From Pseudomonadota bacterium (GTDB lineage Bacteria > Verrucomicrobiota > Verrucomicrobiia > Limisphaerales > SXTU01): a stretch of 64,000 bases of DNA. A program made the translations under genes and the position numbers. How positions within the stretch are numbered: position 1 is the stretch's first letter; every line of letters begins with the position of its first letter. The DNA is taken from contig RFVF01000005.1 in NCBI GenBank assembly GCA_009922615.1, positions 1 through 64,000 of the forward strand, given 5' to 3'. Shown here one piece after another: positions 7,550-15,568 of the stretch. Below the pieces are notes generated by a model, which made no database searches, was not told where the DNA came from, and saw nothing but the letters and a program-made list of their open reading frames with translations.

Positions 7550-9409
7550 ATGCGAATCATTTATAGCTATCAGGGCAAAGAAGAAGTCCGCACCTTCGAG
7601 CGGTCGGAAATTCTCATCGGTCGGCTCAGTCCGTTGAGCGCGCCGGACTTGGACTTCGGAGCTGACCCGACGGTTTCGCGCAAGCATTGCCGCATCAAGG
7701 TCAGCAACGGCGAGGTTTGGATCGAGGATTTGCGCAGCACCAACGGCACCGTCGTGGACGGCGAATACGTGGAGAACGCCCAGATTACTCCCAACAGTGT
7801 CGTGCGCACCGGGGAGACTTCCATCCGGCTGGAGTTTACGCCCGCACCCGCACCCAAAGCAGCGCCGACTCCGGTGCAGCCCCGAGCGGCTGCGGCTGCG
7901 CCCGCAAATAATCTGCTCATTCCGGCAACGAACACCATGGGGCAAGCGGCGGCCGCGGCCCCGGCCCCGGCCCAGCCTGTTAGCGCTGGACCATCAGGCA
8001 TCCTGCCGCCCAAGCCCGGAGTGTTGCCGACTCCGCTCGTGGCCAAGCCTGTCGCAGTAGCCACTCCAGTGCCAACACCGGCAGAAGCCCCCAAGCCGCT
8101 GGTCATGGCGAAGCCCGCCGCGCCGGAGCCAGTCGCCCCGCCCGCGCCCGCGCCAGAACCGCCCGCTCCGACGCCCGCCCCGGTGCCGGAGCCGAAGACC
8201 CTTGCGGCAACACCCCAGCCCGTGGTTCGCGCTGCATCGGCTTCGGTGGATTCGCCGGCGGATCTCGATTTCAAACGGCGGCTGGCCAGCCTCTACCAAG
8301 TTCCGTTGACGTTTACTCCGGACATGCGGCTGCCAGACATGCTGCAGGCCATTCTCGCCCGAGTGCTCACATTGATTCCCGGGGCCAAGCGCGGTGCGCT
8401 CATGCTGCACGATCCTGCCTCCGGTCGCGTGCAAGTTGGGGCCAGCATCCCGAAGGGCGAAGTCATCGTCAGCGAATCACTCGCCCGCCGTGTGATGGAG
8501 GAAGGTCACGGCTTCATCCTGCAACGCAGCAACGAATCCGGCGCACTCGACACCAAGCTCGTCACCGTCGAGACCGGCATGTATGCGCCGTTGCTGCTCA
8601 AGGAGAAGCCGCTCGGTGCGATCTATCTCGATGACCCGGCTCACAACGAGCCCTTCAGCGAGGACGACATGCAATTCTTGCTGGCGGTGGCGCATTACAT
8701 CGCTGTCATCATTTTCAATCAGGACTTGCAGACCAAGCTGGCGCACAACGCCTCCTTGCTCGACCGCATCACCGCCAAGTTCCCGCCCCGCGTGCAGGAA
8801 CGCTTGCTCGAAAATCTTCGCCTCGAACGGCTCGCTCCGGCCGTGGAAAAATCCGACCTGCCTGTGCTGGTTGCGGACCTGCGCGGTTTTTCTGCCCTGG
8901 CCGGCCTGTCGGCGGCGGAAGCGGGAGCCGTCATGCGCGATTACCACGGAGCCGCGCTGGATGCCATTTTCCGTTACGATGGCACGCTGGTGCAATCCGG
9001 TGCCGAGATCGTGGCTGTTTTCGGCTCTCCGGAACCGGACTTGCAGCAAAACGAGAAATCCGTCTGCGCAGCCATCGCCATGGCCGAGGCCATCCGGGAG
9101 ATCAACAGCAAGCGCGCTGACCAAGGCGCGGCCGTCTGCGAACTCTCCGTTGGCGTTCACATCGGCGAAGTGCTGCACGGATTCGTCGGCACGCTCGAAC
9201 GCATGGACTTTGTTGCACTCGGCTCTGGCGTCACGCGCGCCTCCAACTACAGCAAGGGCGCGCAAGCGGGAGAAGTGCTTATCGGTCCCGAAGTTTACCA
9301 AAAGGTCTTCAAGATCATCGAGGCCGACCGCGCCACCGTGGCACACAAGGAACTTGGCGACTTCCATTGCTACCGCGTCAAGAGCCTCAAGGGCGGCAAG
9401 CCGGCGTGA
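7550..9409 (+). CDS. FHA-GAF-nucleotidyl cyclase-like protein (cyclase domain probably inactive)
   Basis: The protein has 619 residues. Order: FHA domain (about 1-100) with SRKHCRI and LRSTNGTVVDG, which binds phosphothreonine; a long Pro/Ala-rich linker (about 105-245); a GAF domain (about 265-410); and a class III nucleotidyl cyclase homology domain (about 440-600). The first metal Asp is kept in VADLRGF. The segment holding the second metal Asp reads VQSGAEIVAVFG instead of K-x-x-G-D-x-x-x-A-V-F. The nucleotide-recognition stretch reads ALGSGVTRASNY instead of G-D-x-V-N-x-A-A-R-L. It is therefore more likely a regulatory pseudo-cyclase than an active enzyme. No signal peptide is present. 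The frame is open upstream to 7451, but only the ATG at 7550 gives an FHA start. Confidence 0.88.
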   Translation: MRIIYSYQGKEEVRTFERSEILIGRLSPLSAPDLDFGADPTVSRKHCRIKVSNGEVWIEDLRSTNGTVVDGEYVENAQITPNSVVRTGETSIRLEFTPAPAPKAAPTPVQPRAAAAAPANNLLIPATNTMGQAAAAAPAPAQPVSAGPSGILPPKPGVLPTPLVAKPVAVATPVPTPAEAPKPLVMAKPAAPEPVAPPAPAPEPPAPTPAPVPEPKTLAATPQPVVRAASASVDSPADLDFKRRLASLYQVPLTFTPDMRLPDMLQAILARVLTLIPGAKRGALMLHDPASGRVQVGASIPKGEVIVSESLARRVMEEGHGFILQRSNESGALDTKLVTVETGMYAPLLLKEKPLGAIYLDDPAHNEPFSEDDMQFLLAVAHYIAVIIFNQDLQTKLAHNASLLDRITAKFPPRVQERLLENLRLERLAPAVEKSDLPVLVADLRGFSALAGLSAAEAGAVMRDYHGAALDAIFRYDGTLVQSGAEIVAVFGSPEPDLQQNEKSVCAAIAMAEAIREINSKRADQGAAVCELSVGVHIGEVLHGFVGTLERMDFVALGSGVTRASNYSKGAQAGEVLIGPEVYQKVFKIIEADRATVAHKELGDFHCYRVKSLKGGKPA

Positions 9410-9480
9410 CGTGAGTTTCAGTAGTCAGGCGAAGCCGCGCGCCGGGCAGATGTTCGATCCCGGCTAAAAACTGAAAACGG
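9410..9480. repeat. Intergenic degenerate-word repeat (AGTTTTCAGT type)
   Basis: GAGTTTCAGTAGTCAGG lies near the start of this spacer, and a segment whose reverse complement contains TTTTCAGTTTTTAG lies near its end (around 9466-9478). This gives a weak inverted arrangement built from ACTGAAAA-like words. It resembles the other AT-rich spacer elements in the window but is the least convincing of them. Confidence 0.3.
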
Positions 9481-9494
9481 AAAGCTCCACGCGC

Positions 9495-9974
9495 ATGATC
9501 CACGTTGGCATCGGCTACGACGTCCACCAGCTCGTCGAAGGGCGCAGGCTCATCCTCGGCGGTGTGGACATCCCGCACACGAAAGGCCTCGACGGTCACT
9601 CCGACGCCGATGCCCTCATGCACGCCATCACCGACGCCGTGCTCGGTGCCATTGGCGAGGGCGACATCGGCCAGTTTTTCCCCAACACCGATCCGCGTTG
9701 GAAAGGTGCGCCCAGCCGCATCTTTCTTGAGGAAGCCGCGCGGCAAGTCACCTTGCGCGAGGGCCGCCTCGTCAACGTGGACGCCTCGCTCATCGCGCAA
9801 GCGCCCAAGCTCATGCCGCACGTTCAGGCTATGAAAGCCAACATCGCCGCCGCGCTCGGCCTCGATCCGAGGAAAGTTGGCATCAAGGCCACGACCAACG
9901 AGAAGATGGGCTTCGTCGGCCGCGAGGAAGGCATCGCCGCGATGGCCGTGGCGAGCGTGGATTTGCCTGAATGA
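9495..9974 (+). CDS. ispF: 2-C-methyl-D-erythritol 2,4-cyclodiphosphate synthase
   Basis: The 159-residue length matches the family. It converts CDP-ME-2-phosphate to the cyclic diphosphate in the MEP isoprenoid pathway and acts as a homotrimer. Zinc ligands are visible as D9 and H11 in GYDVHQ and the His of GHSDADAL. The [11 protein letters not shown] stretch and the C-terminal [13 protein letters not shown] motif are family signatures. ispD is not adjacent. The product feeds the isoprenoid precursors that the squalene-hopene-type cyclase at 13.4 kb would ultimately depend on. Confidence 0.97.
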   Translation: MIHVGIGYDVHQLVEGRRLILGGVDIPHTKGLDGHSDADALMHAITDAVLGAIGEGDIGQFFPNTDPRWKGAPSRIFLEEAARQVTLREGRLVNVDASLIAQAPKLMPHVQAMKANIAAALGLDPRKVGIKATTNEKMGFVGREEGIAAMAVASVDLPE

Positions 9975-9989
9975 ATCCGAAACGAGAGC

Positions 9990-10073
9990 GGTTGGTGATT
10001 AGTGGTTGGCAATCAGTAATCAGACAACAGTGCTTCCGCTTCAACTAACTGCTAATCTCTAACCACTAAGCAC
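9990..10073. repeat. AT-rich imperfect inverted repeat made of TTAGTGGTT/AATCAG words
   Basis: The left arm (about 9994-10022) contains GATTAGTGGTTGG and AATCAGTAATCAG. The right arm (about 10041-10071), read on the other strand, gives GCTTAGTGGTTAG followed by GATTAGCAGTTAG. Arms are about 25 bases with several mismatches, far more AT-rich than the flanking genes. It lies between ispF and the small gene at 10082. Confidence 0.6.
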
Positions 10074-10081
10074 GCTCCTTC

Positions 10082-10357
10082 ATGGCCATCAAATCCGAAG
10101 TCGGCTGGACCCGCAAAAACGAGGACGGCACCAAGGTGGAAATCTCCTGCCGCCACTTCGGCGGCCGGTGGTTGTTCTTCCAGCAATTCAGGCGCGCCGA
10201 AGACTGGCAACCCGTCAAAAATCCGCCGCTCGAAGATTGGCTCGAACTTCTCGACACCGTCCGCCGCCGCATCAACCGCCGGCTCCTCAAACCCGACGAG
10301 GAAACGCGCGTGAAGAAAATGATCTACGACCGCTTCCCTGGAACGAAGCTTGACTAG
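10082..10357 (+). CDS. Conserved-looking hypothetical protein, 91 residues
   Basis: I do not recognise the family. It is small, basic and soluble-looking. It opens with GWTRKNEDGTKVEISCRHFG and continues RWLFFQQFRRAEDWQPV, a pattern of alternating hydrophobic and charged residues that suggests a short beta sheet. The C-terminal half (LEDWLELLDTVRRRINRRL, then a Lys/Arg-rich helix) looks helical. Coding bias at third positions matches the neighbours. It is a solitary gene between two repeat-containing or short spacers, with no operon partner that suggests a role. Confidence 0.65.
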   Translation: MAIKSEVGWTRKNEDGTKVEISCRHFGGRWLFFQQFRRAEDWQPVKNPPLEDWLELLDTVRRRINRRLLKPDEETRVKKMIYDRFPGTKLD

Positions 10358-10469
10358 GAGGCGAGGAGGATGACTTGTCAGGAAAGCCGGAAGGCAGGAG
10401 GGCGCGGAAACAAGCATCACTTTGTCCACCGGTCTTTGCCTACTGCTTTCCTGCTCTCCTAATCAAAAC

Positions 10470-11213
10470 ATGGCACCGCTCATCCTCGTCACGCCCTGCC
10501 AGCAGGCGGCTGGCACCGAGTTCGCTGACGCCTCCATTAGTCTCTCGAACCGCTACACGCAGGCCATCAACGACGCCGGCGGAATGCCGCTCGTTCTCCC
10601 GGTTACCGCCACGCGCGACCAAATTGCCGAACTCGTCCGCCGCGCCGATGGCGTGTTGCTCACCGGCGGGGAAGACATCGAACTCAAACACTACGCCCCC
10701 GACATTCCTCCCGAACTCGCCGCCAAACTTGGCGAAGTTGAGCCGCAGCGCGACGTGCTGGAATTCGCCCTCGTCGACGAAGTCTTCCGTCAGCGCAAGC
10801 CGCTGCTTTGCATCTGCCGCGGTCACCAGATGCTCAACGTCGCGCTCGGCGGCACTTTGATCGTGGACATTCCCACGCAACTCCCCGGTGCGCTCGCTCA
10901 TAAGCAGGTTGAAAGAAAATTCGAGCTCGTCCACGAAGTGACGTTCGCTGTGGACTCGCAGATCGCCGCACTCCTCGGAACCATTCAGTCCGGCACCAAC
11001 AGCACGCATCACCAGGCCGTCGCCCGTGTCGCCGACGCATTGCGCGTCACTGGAACGACCAGCGATGGCGTCATCGAGACAATGGAACTAAAGGACCCTT
11101 CGCAACTGCCTTTTCTGCAATCCGTCCAGTTCCATCCCGAGCGCCTCTACGACCGCCACCCGCATTTCGCCGAACTGTTCCGTGATTTCATCCGCACCAG
11201 CGCGGGCCGTTAA
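10470..11213 (+). CDS. Class I glutamine amidotransferase-like hydrolase (peptidase C26, PuuD-like)
   Basis: The protein has 247 residues. Members hydrolyse gamma-glutamyl bonds, for instance gamma-glutamyl-GABA in putrescine breakdown. The oxyanion region is GVLLTGGEDI; the nucleophile Cys is in LLCICRGHQMLNVALGG; a conserved TNSTHHQAV motif follows; and the catalytic His-x-Glu is in VQFHPERLYD. The start at 10470 gives the usual APLILVTPC opening. No putrescine-utilisation genes are nearby, so the substrate is unknown. Its stop is three bases before the GTG of the next gene, suggesting one transcript. Confidence 0.85.
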   Translation: MAPLILVTPCQQAAGTEFADASISLSNRYTQAINDAGGMPLVLPVTATRDQIAELVRRADGVLLTGGEDIELKHYAPDIPPELAAKLGEVEPQRDVLEFALVDEVFRQRKPLLCICRGHQMLNVALGGTLIVDIPTQLPGALAHKQVERKFELVHEVTFAVDSQIAALLGTIQSGTNSTHHQAVARVADALRVTGTTSDGVIETMELKDPSQLPFLQSVQFHPERLYDRHPHFAELFRDFIRTSAGR

Positions 11214-11216
11214 GCC

Positions 11217-12377
11217 GTGCTCTACTTTGACCACAACGCCACGTCGCCGCTCCATCCCGCCGCCCGGCAGGCGTGGCTGGATGCCTCGGAGCGGTTCATC
11301 GGCAATCCGTCGAGCCCCCATCGCATAGGCGCACGGGCGGACGCCGCCTTGAGCGAAGCCCGGGAAAGGCTCGCTCGAATTCTCGGCTGCGACGCGCTCG
11401 ACCTCGTCTTCACCTCTGGCGCGACCGAATCGGCCAACACTGTCTTTCACCACGCCGCGCGCACGATTCCGCCCGATGCCGAAGTCTGGCTCTCCGCCAT
11501 CGAACATCCCTGTGTGACGGCAGCCGCACGTCATCATTTTGCCAAACGCCTTCGGTGGATTCCTGTCACGCGCGAGGGAGTTTTGGATCGCAATTGGTTG
11601 GAGAAACAATTGAAGCGGAGCCATCCCAGATTGATCGCTGTGATGGCAGCGAACAACGAGACGGGAGTTGTTCAGCCGTGGCACGATGTCCTGCGGCTTT
11701 GCCGCGAGCGGGACGTGCCGTTTTTATGTGACGCTGTGCAGTGGATCGGGAAACTTCGCGCGCAAGGTTTGGGTGAATGCGATTTCACGATGGGCAGCGC
11801 GCACAAGTTCGGTGGTCCACGCGGGGTCGGTTTTTTGAAATGCCCAAAACATGGCCGCTTCGAGCCCTTGCTGCGCGGTGGCTCGCAAGAAGAAGCCCGC
11901 CGCGCCGGCACCGAAAATGTCCCCGGCGTGCTGGCGATGCTGGCAGCGCTTGAGGTGCGTGAGGAGAGCATGAAGGACGATCTGCAATCACGCTCCCATG
12001 CCATCGTCCGCAAGTGTGGCCTGCAACGAGCGATGATTGAGAGCATCCTCAACCAACTCCCCGGCACGGAAATCGTCGGGGCAAAGCATTTCAGATTGTG
12101 GAATACCATTTGCTTGTTGATGCCTGAAGTGGATTGCCGTGTTCGCTGGGTTGTGAAACTCGACAAACTCGGCGTTGCCGTCTCCACCGGCTCTGCGTGC
12201 GCCAGCGGCAAGGAAGAGCCGAGTCCAGTCCTCACCGCGATGGGCTACACACCTGCGCAGGCCGCGCGCGCGCTTCGCTTCAGCGCTGGCTGGGAAACGA
12301 CCCGGGAAGATTGGGAACAACTTTTGGACCTGCTACTGCAAGCGCAACTGGAAATTAAACCGCGCCGCAAGAAATAG
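11217..12377 (+). CDS. Cysteine desulfurase-family protein (second copy)
   Basis: This 386-residue class V PLP enzyme starts at a GTG three bases after the amidotransferase stop. LYFDHNATSPLHPAA is the typical N-terminus. GSAHKFGGPRGVG contains the PLP Lys, RGGSQEEARRAGTENV follows, and STGSACASGKEEPSPVL holds the candidate sulfur-carrying Cys. It differs from the copy at 6229 in most non-motif residues, so it is an old paralogue, not a recent duplication. The neighbour tadA, which modifies tRNA, makes a tRNA-thiolation role conceivable, but nothing in the sequence proves it. Confidence 0.9.
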   Translation: MLYFDHNATSPLHPAARQAWLDASERFIGNPSSPHRIGARADAALSEARERLARILGCDALDLVFTSGATESANTVFHHAARTIPPDAEVWLSAIEHPCVTAAARHHFAKRLRWIPVTREGVLDRNWLEKQLKRSHPRLIAVMAANNETGVVQPWHDVLRLCRERDVPFLCDAVQWIGKLRAQGLGECDFTMGSAHKFGGPRGVGFLKCPKHGRFEPLLRGGSQEEARRAGTENVPGVLAMLAALEVREESMKDDLQSRSHAIVRKCGLQRAMIESILNQLPGTEIVGAKHFRLWNTICLLMPEVDCRVRWVVKLDKLGVAVSTGSACASGKEEPSPVLTAMGYTPAQAARALRFSAGWETTREDWEQLLDLLLQAQLEIKPRRKK

Positions 12378-12444
12378 CGGTGTCTGAGTTTCTGTCCGAC
12401 TTTTCCCGCGTGCCGACGTTTCTCCTTCGTGCTTCCATCACCTT

Positions 12445-12957
12445 GTGACCGACGAGCCGATCATCGACCTGCAAAGCGACACCTACTTTATGGGGGAAGC
12501 GTTGCGCCTTGCGGCTCGGGCTTACGAAGCGGAGGAGGTGCCCGTTGGTGCGGTCGTGGTGCGGAACGGACGCATCATCGCCCGTGCGTTTAACCAGGTG
12601 GAGTTGCTCAAGGATGCCACGGCGCACGCCGAGATGCTCGCCATCACCCAGGCGGAAGAAGCTGTCGGCGACTGGCGGCTCAACGACTGCACGCTCTACG
12701 TCACCAAGGAGCCGTGCCCCATGTGCGCCGGGGCAATCGTTCACGTGCGTTTCGCCCGTGTCGTCTTTGGTGTCGGCGATGCGAAAGGCGGCGCGGCCGG
12801 CGGTGCGTTGAACCTCCTGCAATTTCCCGGTCTCAATCACCAGTGCGACATCACACGCGGCGTCCGTGAGGAGGAATGCCGCGCACTGCTCCTGAGTTTC
12901 TTTTCAGAACGTCGCGCCGCCAACAAAGCCGCGAAGATCGGAACGGAAGCAGAGTAG
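12445..12957 (+). CDS. tadA: tRNA-specific adenosine deaminase
   Basis: This 170-residue zinc enzyme deaminates A34 to inosine in tRNA-Arg(ACG). The HAEMLAI motif gives the zinc His and the proton-shuttle Glu, and EPCPMCAGAIVH supplies the two zinc Cys. The GVGDAKGGAAGG loop and a C-terminal L-L-x-x-F-F helix are TadA-like. The start is a GTG; the next Met, 15 residues in, would also leave the domain intact. Guanine or cytosine deaminases share the fold, but the motif set fits TadA best. Confidence 0.93.
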   Translation: MTDEPIIDLQSDTYFMGEALRLAARAYEAEEVPVGAVVVRNGRIIARAFNQVELLKDATAHAEMLAITQAEEAVGDWRLNDCTLYVTKEPCPMCAGAIVHVRFARVVFGVGDAKGGAAGGALNLLQFPGLNHQCDITRGVREEECRALLLSFFSERRAANKAAKIGTEAE

Positions 12958-12977
12958 CCACCAAGCCTCCTGGCGGT

Positions 12978-13295
12978 TCAGCTCAGGGAAATCAGCGACA
13001 CCCGCTCGTTCTTGTCGTTGCGGCCGATGCCCTTGGCCAGCGGGTCCAATGTCGGCACACCGTCCACGAGGAACCAGTAGCGGTGGTGGCCGTTGGTGAG
13101 CTGAACCTGCACCACCCAGTTGCCATCCGGGGAACGTTGCATCGGGTGAGAGCTCGGATTCCACTCATTGAAATCGCCTGCGATATGGACGGCCTTTGCC
13201 GCCGTGGCGGAGCAGAAGAAGTTGACCGGCTTGGTGAACGCCTTGCCGTTGTAGAGCTTGCCGGACGCGCCGGCCGCGAGTTTGTAGGATGACAT
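12978..13295 (-). CDS. Isoamylase N-terminal/CBM48-like carbohydrate-binding protein
   Basis: The protein has 105 residues and is essentially a single domain. KAVHIAGDFNEWNPSSHPM, followed by a segment containing DGNWVVQVQL and YWFLVDG, is the early-set/CBM48 fold that binds glycogen-like glucans in branching enzymes and AMPK beta. A free-standing copy probably serves as a glycogen-targeting or adaptor protein. The ATG at 13295 gives a clean MSSYKLAAG start; an in-frame extension to 13388 would run into the divergent cyclase gene. Codon use matches the neighbours. The partner is unknown. Confidence 0.8.
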   Translation of the reverse strand: MSSYKLAAGASGKLYNGKAFTKPVNFFCSATAAKAVHIAGDFNEWNPSSHPMQRSPDGNWVVQVQLTNGHHRYWFLVDGVPTLDPLAKGIGRNDKNERVSLISLS

Positions 13296-13412
13296 GTTCG
13301 GAGCGCCACCGTTGCTGCCGCAACAGGCACCGCAGTGACGACGAAACGAAAGCAAATCCTCCCGACCGCAAACAAGCGTGAAAATCACAACGCATCATCG
13401 CACACTTGCGAC

Positions 13413-15356
13413 GTGTCTGACAAACCCGTTGCCCCGCTGGCTGTCCCGCGCATCGACCGCGAGCGGCTAAACCGAGCGCTGACGAAAGTCCGCGCCGCGC
13501 TGCTCGCCGAGCGCGGCCCGCATGGTCATTGGGAAGGCGAACTCTCCAGCAGCGCCCTTTCCACCGCCACGGCGGTGACCGCGCTCGAACTCTGGCAACG
13601 CTACGCCCGCCCCGAGTCCCAATCCGCAATCCCCAATCCGCAATCTGCAATCGCCGCAGGCCTCCAGTGGCTCGCCGCGCACCAGAACGCCGACGGCGGC
13701 TGGGGCGACACCACGTTGAGCTTTTCGAACATCAGCACCACCGCACTCTGCTGGGCCGCGTTCGGCGCAGTGCCGGGCGCGGCGGCGAAGTGGCCGGAGA
13801 CGGTGCGGCGGGCGGAGGACTGTTTGGCGAAGCAGTGTTTAGTGATTAGTGATAAGTCGTCAGTCCCAAGGCCGTCCGAACCGTCCGCGACGACTAATTA
13901 CTCTCCCCTCGACCGCACCGCACTCATCATCGCGATAATCTCGCGCTACGGCAAGGACCGCACCTTCTCCGTCCCCATTCTCACGATGTGCGCGCTGGCT
14001 GGGCGACTCGGCGAAGGCAAGGAGGCCTGGCGACGCGTCATCCAGCTCCCGTTCGAGCTGGCCGCGCTGCCGCAGAAATTCTTCGCCGCGCTGCGTCTGC
14101 CCGTGGTGAGCTACGCGCTGCCGGCGCTCATCGCCATCGGGCAAGTGCGGCACCATCACTTGCCCACGCGCAACCCCGTGCTGCGCTTGCTGCGAAACCG
14201 CGCGCGGGCGAAGACGCTGCGCGTGCTGGAGCGCATCCAACCGCCGGGCGGCGGCTTCCTCGAAGCCACGCCGCTGACGAGCTTCGTCACCATGAGCCTC
14301 GCGGGCAGCGGCAACGCGGACCATCCCGTCGCGTTGCGCGGCGTCGAGTTCCTGCTCAAGTCTATGCGCGCCGACGGGAGCTGGCCGATAGACACGAACC
14401 TCGCGACGTGGGTGACGACGCTCGCCGTCAACGCGCTCGGCCCGAGCATCCACGAGGTGATGAGCGCCGAGGAGCGCGCGCGCATCCTCGACTGGCTGCT
14501 CGGCCAGCAATACCGCACGGTGCATCCTTACACCGATGCCGCGCCCGGCGGCTGGGCTTGGACGGACCTCCCCGGCGGCGTCCCCGACGCGGACGACACG
14601 GCAGGCGCGCTGATGGCGCTGAAGCAGCTTGATGATGGCAGCCCGAGCGTGCGCGAGGGGGCCATCGCGGGGGTGAAGTGGCTGCTGGACCTGCAAAACC
14701 GCGACGGCGGCATCCCGACTTTCTGTCGCGGCTGGACGAACCTGCCCTTCGACCGCAGCAGCCCGGACATCACCGCGCACGCGCTTATCGCTTGGTCCGC
14801 GTGGATTTTTGACCTGCCAATGCCACTACAGACGAAAGTGCGTGAAGCCGTGCAACGAGCGACGGTGTTTTTGGCCAAGATTCGGGCTCCGGACGGGGCT
14901 TGGGAACCACTCTGGTTCGGCAACCAGCATGAGCCCAAAGAAGCCAACTCGACTTACGGCACTGCACGAGTAGCGCGCGCGCTGGGGTGGCTTGGCCCCT
15001 TGCATTACGGAAACTCAATAGAACTGTGGAAAGCAGGTTACGGCTGGTTGATTCGAGCCATCGGGGTGAAGGGAGGCTGGGGAGGAGCCGCCGACTGTCC
15101 GTGTTCGGTGGAGGAGACGGCGCTCGCGGTCGAAATGCTTGGAGCAAGTGCGAAGCGTCCGATGGGAGAATACGCCGCCGCGCTTTGGCGTGGAACCGAC
15201 TGGCTCCTCGCCCGCGTCGAAGACGGCTCTTGGACTCAGCCTGCGCCCATCGGCTTCTACTTCGCCAAGCTGTGGTATTACGAGCGGCTGTATCCGATGG
15301 TCTTCACCGTCGCCGCGCTCGAAGCCGTCGCGCGGCTGGAGGCGACGGAGCAGTAG
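13413..15356 (+). CDS. Squalene-hopene cyclase-type class II triterpene cyclase
   Basis: The 647-residue length is usual for squalene-hopene cyclases, which fold squalene into hopanoid membrane lipids at the membrane surface. The protonating DxDD motif is DADD at residues 392-395 in PDADDTAGAL, close to its place in the Alicyclobacillus enzyme. QW-type repeats are visible (e.g. NADGGWGDTT, NRDGGIPTF, PDGAWEPLWFGNQ). It starts at the GTG at 13413; another GTG at 13335 would overlap the divergent promoter region. Two in-frame stretches look like insertions of repeat DNA (13618-13652 and 13836-13908). The TAG stop lies inside the inverted repeat of a 216-bp element. No other hopanoid gene is in the window, so another triterpene product is possible. 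Confidence 0.88.
   Translation: MSDKPVAPLAVPRIDRERLNRALTKVRAALLAERGPHGHWEGELSSSALSTATAVTALELWQRYARPESQSAIPNPQSAIAAGLQWLAAHQNADGGWGDTTLSFSNISTTALCWAAFGAVPGAAAKWPETVRRAEDCLAKQCLVISDKSSVPRPSEPSATTNYSPLDRTALIIAIISRYGKDRTFSVPILTMCALAGRLGEGKEAWRRVIQLPFELAALPQKFFAALRLPVVSYALPALIAIGQVRHHHLPTRNPVLRLLRNRARAKTLRVLERIQPPGGGFLEATPLTSFVTMSLAGSGNADHPVALRGVEFLLKSMRADGSWPIDTNLATWVTTLAVNALGPSIHEVMSAEERARILDWLLGQQYRTVHPYTDAAPGGWAWTDLPGGVPDADDTAGALMALKQLDDGSPSVREGAIAGVKWLLDLQNRDGGIPTFCRGWTNLPFDRSSPDITAHALIAWSAWIFDLPMPLQTKVREAVQRATVFLAKIRAPDGAWEPLWFGNQHEPKEANSTYGTARVARALGWLGPLHYGNSIELWKAGYGWLIRAIGVKGGWGGAADCPCSVEETALAVEMLGASAKRPMGEYAAALWRGTDWLLARVEDGSWTQPAPIGFYFAKLWYYERLYPMVFTVAALEAVARLEATEQ
13618..13652. repeat. 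In-frame tandem words AATCCGCA inside the cyclase gene
   Basis: Four degenerate copies of an AATC-C/T-GC-like word follow each other and encode SAIPNPQSAI. The stretch is compositionally unlike the surrounding GC-rich codons. Confidence 0.6.
13836..13908. repeat. In-frame AT-rich inverted-repeat element inside the cyclase gene
   Basis: The left part (from 13836) reads GTTTAGTGATTAGTGATAAG, then TCGTC. The right part (about 13888-13905), on the other strand, gives GAGTAATTAGTCGTC. The same ATTAGTCGTC word occurs at 18345 and a near copy at 50525. The encoded peptide (LVISDKSSV ... TTNYS) is out of character for the cyclase. Confidence 0.6.
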
Positions 15357-15568
15357 GACCGGCGTCCCCGCCGGTCATCCATCTGTCTGTGTGGGCAACC
15401 TTCGCAGGCTGGGCCATGCAGTTACGCGGCGCAGTTCCCGCATAAGCGGTCGGTCGGGAGCGCGGGGGTCTGACTTCTGGGGTAGAAGAGGGGCGTTCCT
15501 GTCCGTGGCGTCGTCGGCCAAAATCCGCTGAAGTGGTAGATGGATGACAGGCGGGACGCCTATCCTAC
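15353..15568. mobile_element. 216-bp MITE-like element with ~31-bp terminal inverted repeats
   Basis: The left arm 15353-15384 begins GTAGGACCGGCGTCCCC. The right arm 15538-15568, read on the other strand, begins GTAGGATAGGCGTCCC. Both arms end GTCATCCATCT, giving roughly 27 of 31 matching positions. The interior has no convincing gene. The element starts one base before the TAG stop of the cyclase gene. It is directly followed by a second, decayed copy of that gene's 3' end. A shorter element with related arms lies at 58113-58203. Confidence 0.7.

Noticed and set aside
7850-8250. Repeat-rich tract suggesting a mobile element
   Set aside because: It is the Pro/Ala-rich linker of the FHA-GAF protein; the repetitiveness follows from the amino-acid composition.
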